Source: Candidatus Latescibacterota bacterium
GTDB taxonomy: Bacteria > Latescibacterota > UBA2968 > UBA8231
Direction of reading: 5' to 3'
Assembly: GCA_003529325.1 (NCBI GenBank)
Contig: DPVW01000164.1
Location: forward strand, 1-8,218
DNA length: 8,218 bases
Shown: positions 6,293-8,218 of the stretch, piece after piece
Layout: every line of letters begins with the position of its first letter
Position numbering within the stretch: the stretch's first letter is position 1
The notes under the pieces: generated by a model
What the model saw: only the letters and a program-made list of their open reading frames with translations
Database searches by the model: none
What the model was told of the DNA's origin: nothing
Program-made: the position numbers and the translations under genes

Positions 6293-7146
6293 GCCAGCGC
6301 CTGCATCGAGTATGCGGCGAGATGCTCAAGGAAAGTGGTAGTCGGCTCCCTGGAGATCACGCTCTTGCGCCCGATGATACTGATGGGCCTGACAATCTGC
6401 CCCCGGGCAGGGATCTGCACCTGATCGGGGCGAAGACCGACGGCATCCGCCACGCCTTGTGGAACCAGGCCGTGCCCCAAGTCGTCGATGGCCATGCGGG
6501 CGATGGCGGAGAAGGACTCGACCCGCGCCTCCACTTCGAGGCCCGCAGCGCGCACGCCGCGTTGGATGCTCGGCCAGGTGGCGGCGTGTTCTTCGATCGT
6601 GATGACGCCGGTTCCTTTGTGCAGACGGATGGGCCGCAATCCGGAAGGTATCACGACCATCCTCTCCTGAGCGACCTGCTGCACCGCGAGGTCTGTTGCC
6701 GTACCGGCAATGCCGGCGCACAAGCCGAGCATGTATTCCCCGGCACGCACTCGATCGACGACGACGGGACTGCGGTGAGTATGGATGTCGAGATGGACGC
6801 CGGTCACGGCATCTCTGGCCAGGCGTAGCACCCCCGCACCCCACGATGACAGGATCGACTCCGACACGCCAAGGGTCAGCGTTGTTGGGCCGTGGACTTC
6901 GTCCTGTGTCAGCAGGACATCACGCATTTCACCGAGTAGGGGCCTGATTCTGATCAGCAGCTTGCGTCCCGCCGGCGTCAACTCAACTCCCCTTCCGCGG
7001 CGCTCGATCACCGCGTATCCGAGACGAGATTCCAGTGCGGCAATGCGTTTGCTGACGGCGGATTGGCTGATGCGCAGAATTGTGCCGGCGGCAGCCGTCG
7101 TCGACTGACGGTCCAGGGCGTCGAGAGCTTCAAAGTATTCGATCAT
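6289..7146 (-). CDS. LysR-family transcriptional regulator
   Basis: 285-aa regulator. The N-terminal winged helix-turn-helix (1-60) contains AAGTILRISQSAVSKRIAALESRLGYAVIERRGRGVELTPAG, here read in pieces: recognition helix SQSAVSKRIAALE at 27-39 and the wing RRGRGVELTPAG. A linker helix and a two-lobed effector-binding domain follow (from about residue 90; GPTTLTLGVSE opens it). Start ATG 7146 (MIEYFEALDAL) fits the family; the open frame reaches 7218, but the extra residues have no homology. Its stop overlaps the HAD start (GTGA), so regulator and phosphatase are translationally coupled. It diverges from the TauE/SafE permease with 105 bp between, the classic arrangement in which a LysR protein controls the neighbour and itself. 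Whether it also governs the downstream HAD-Ldh2 genes is inference. The inducer is not readable. Confidence 0.95.
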   Translation of the reverse strand: MIEYFEALDALDRQSTTAAAGTILRISQSAVSKRIAALESRLGYAVIERRGRGVELTPAGRKLLIRIRPLLGEMRDVLLTQDEVHGPTTLTLGVSESILSSWGAGVLRLARDAVTGVHLDIHTHRSPVVVDRVRAGEYMLGLCAGIAGTATDLAVQQVAQERMVVIPSGLRPIRLHKGTGVITIEEHAATWPSIQRGVRAAGLEVEARVESFSAIARMAIDDLGHGLVPQGVADAVGLRPDQVQIPARGQIVRPISIIGRKSVISREPTTTFLEHLAAYSMQALA

Positions 7147-7166
7147 CGTGCATAAAGTAGGAAAAC

Positions 7167-7181
7167 GACTTGGATCAAGTC
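7167..7181. promoter_or_regulatory. Candidate LysR operator, perfect 6-3-6 inverted repeat
   Basis: GACTTG-GAT-CAAGTC is a perfect inverted repeat with a 3-nt spacer. It lies 20 bp upstream of the LysR start and 70 bp upstream of the permease start, inside their shared intergenic region. A T-N11-A pattern, the LysR consensus, fits across it (T7171, A7183). It is the only such perfect dyad I see there. Binding is inferred from position and symmetry. Confidence 0.5.
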
Positions 7182-7251
7182 TATTAATTCCCTGGTGTCT
7201 CGACGGATCTTCGCCCATCCTCTTGCATGGAGAAAGAGAAGAAGAGACCGA

Positions 7252-7995
7252 ATGGATAATGTCGGAATCGCCCTGGCGGTGCTCGCAACCAGCACTCTGT
7301 CAGGGATTCTGGGGATGGGCGGGGGCATGATCCTGATGGGGATTTTCCTGCTGCTGCTGCCACTGGAGTGGGCCATGGTCTTGCATGGCTGCACGCAACT
7401 GGCTTCCAATGGCAGCCGCGCCTGGTTGCACCGCACGGAGGTGGAGTGGCGCTTCTTGCCGCGCTACTTCGCCGGCGCCGTCGTCGCCTACCTGGTCTTA
7501 TCCTACCTCGCCTGGGCGCCGAGTAAGGCAGTCGCCTTCATCGCCCTCGGCAGTTTGCCACTGATCGGTCGTCTGCCCGGGCTGTCCGGAAGTCTGGATA
7601 TCACCAAGGGTGGGGTGGCGTCGCTCTGTGGGGCGACAGTCTTTGGCGCGCAGGTCGTTGCTGGTGCTTCGGGGCCCGCTCTCGACGTGTTTTTCCTTAC
7701 AGATCGACTGAATCGTTATCAGATCGTTGCGACGAAAGCGCTGACACAGACGCTGAGTCACGCCATGAAGATCGTCTATTTCGCCACGATCCTGACAGCA
7801 ACTGAGCAGACTCGCCCCTTCAGTCTCTGGCTGGTGCCGATGCTGGTGGCGATTCCCCCAGTGGGGAGTTATCTGGGCAAGCAGGTCCTGCACCGGGTCA
7901 GCGACAGCCGGTTTCTGTCCATGACGCGTCACGCGGCAATCGGGATCGGCATGATCTGGTTGGCCCGAGGTGTGCATCTGCTCGTAATGGAGTAG
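7252..7995 (+). CDS. TauE/SafE-family membrane permease
   Basis: 247-aa integral membrane protein of the COG0730 family (sulfite, sulfonate or organic-anion export). It shows two homologous halves, as expected: the first opens with STLSGILGMGGGMILMGIFL (residues 14-33), rich in Gly next to the membrane, and LHGCTQLASNGSRAW; the second has ASLCGATVFGAQVVAGASG and ALDVFFL. Hydrophobic segments around FAGAVVAYLVLSYLAW, AVAFIALGSLPLIG, ATKALTQTLSHAMKIVYF, LWLVPMLVAIPPVGSYLG and AIGIGMIWLARGVHLLV give about 7-8 membrane spans. ATG 7252 is preceded by a purine-rich GAAGAGACCGA; an upstream GTG at 7195 would add a very basic, non-homologous 19-residue extension and is less likely. It is divergent from the LysR gene, which probably controls it. 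The substrate is unknown. The gene ends 9 bp from the convergent EamA gene. Confidence 0.93.
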   Translation: MDNVGIALAVLATSTLSGILGMGGGMILMGIFLLLLPLEWAMVLHGCTQLASNGSRAWLHRTEVEWRFLPRYFAGAVVAYLVLSYLAWAPSKAVAFIALGSLPLIGRLPGLSGSLDITKGGVASLCGATVFGAQVVAGASGPALDVFFLTDRLNRYQIVATKALTQTLSHAMKIVYFATILTATEQTRPFSLWLVPMLVAIPPVGSYLGKQVLHRVSDSRFLSMTRHAAIGIGMIWLARGVHLLVME

Positions 7996-8004
7996 CTGAG
8001 CCTT

Positions 8005-8218
8005 TCAGTCTGAGGCCGGGGTTCTGCTCGGACTCAAAACGGCCAGGGCGACGCCCCCAAGGATGAAGGCACTGGCGGTGACGAGACGGAGGGACACGAC
8101 TTCGGCGAGAAAAGCGACGCCGGCAGCTGCTGCAAGGACCGGGACGAGTAGCTGCAGGACGGCGGCCTGCGTCGTCAAGCTACGCAGAGCTTTGTACCAC
8201 AGGACGTAACCCAGCCCC
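8005..8218 (-). CDS. EamA-family (DMT) transporter, C-terminal part only
   Basis: The frame ends at TGA 8007-8005 and runs off the right edge; 70 residues are visible. They read GLGYVLWYKALRSLTTQAAV, then LQLLVPVLAAAAGVAFLAEVV and VTASAFILGGVALAVLS. This is the last helices of an EamA/RhaT-type drug/metabolite transporter: the LGYVLWYKAL turn, the P-V-x-A-x-x-G helix with the FLAE motif, and the final hydrophobic helix, followed by a short polar tail. Full proteins are about 280-300 aa with ten helices and export or import small metabolites. It is convergent with the TauE/SafE gene. The substrate cannot be told from this part. Confidence 0.85.
   Translation of the reverse strand, partial: GLGYVLWYKALRSLTTQAAVLQLLVPVLAAAAGVAFLAEVVSLRLVTASAFILGGVALAVLSPSRTPASD

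Noticed and set aside
7195..7251. Longer start (GTG 7195) for the TauE/SafE gene
   Set aside because: It adds a strongly basic stretch before the first membrane helix, with no homology, and ATG 7252 has a purine-rich leader.
1..8218. A novel defence, mobile or RNA-based system
   Set aside because: Every confident gene falls in common metabolic, transport or regulatory families; no repeats in arrays, transposase ends, integrase, tRNA or long structured noncoding stretch is visible.

Overview
The window looks like ordinary chromosomal DNA from an uncultured, GC-rich, heterotrophic bacterium. The gene mix (GH29 fucosidase, Gfo/Idh/MocA oxidoreductase, Ldh2-type dehydrogenase, a CBM9-like lipoprotein remnant) is the kind often seen in polysaccharide-degrading, environmentally assembled lineages such as Latescibacterota, Poribacteria or Planctomycetota. 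That placement is inference; nothing in the sequence fixes the phylum. I see no rRNA, tRNA, CRISPR array, transposase or phage gene.

Layout. Left block, all minus strand, read from right to left: GH29 alpha-L-fucosidase (3388-2075), FAH-family hydrolase (2001-1156), GNAT acetyltransferase remnant (1159-938), MBL-fold hydrolase remnant (941-402), and a broken lipoprotein/CBM9-like gene (387 to the left edge). A Gfo/Idh/MocA oxidoreductase (3467-4462, plus) is divergent from the fucosidase across 78 bp. Right block, minus strand, read from right to left: LysR regulator (7146-6289), HAD-IIA phosphatase with one frameshift (6292-5496), Ldh2/malate-type dehydrogenase (5442-4468). A TauE/SafE permease (7252-7995, plus) is divergent from the LysR gene, and the C-terminal end of an EamA transporter (minus) runs off the right edge.

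How the genes may work together. The FAH protein resembles the subgroup that hydrolyses 2,4-diketo-3-deoxy-L-fuconate to pyruvate and L-lactate, the last step of the non-phosphorylating L-fucose pathway. Beside an exported alpha-L-fucosidase, a sugar-type oxidoreductase and a lactate/malate-type dehydrogenase, this suggests L-fucose salvage. The dehydratase, the 2-keto-3-deoxy-fuconate dehydrogenase and a sugar transporter are not in the window. The LysR/permease pair looks like a separate module, with a perfect 6-3-6 inverted repeat between the two genes as a candidate operator.

The most unusual signal is damage. In the first ~1.16 kb, three consecutive genes keep recognisable N-terminal parts and tight gene junctions, while central segments (and in one case the frame) are lost; the HAD gene carries a one-base frameshift in a homopolymer. 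This is either local gene decay or an assembly or consensus artefact. The two are distinguishable only with reads or relatives' genomes. I found no convincing new biological system.
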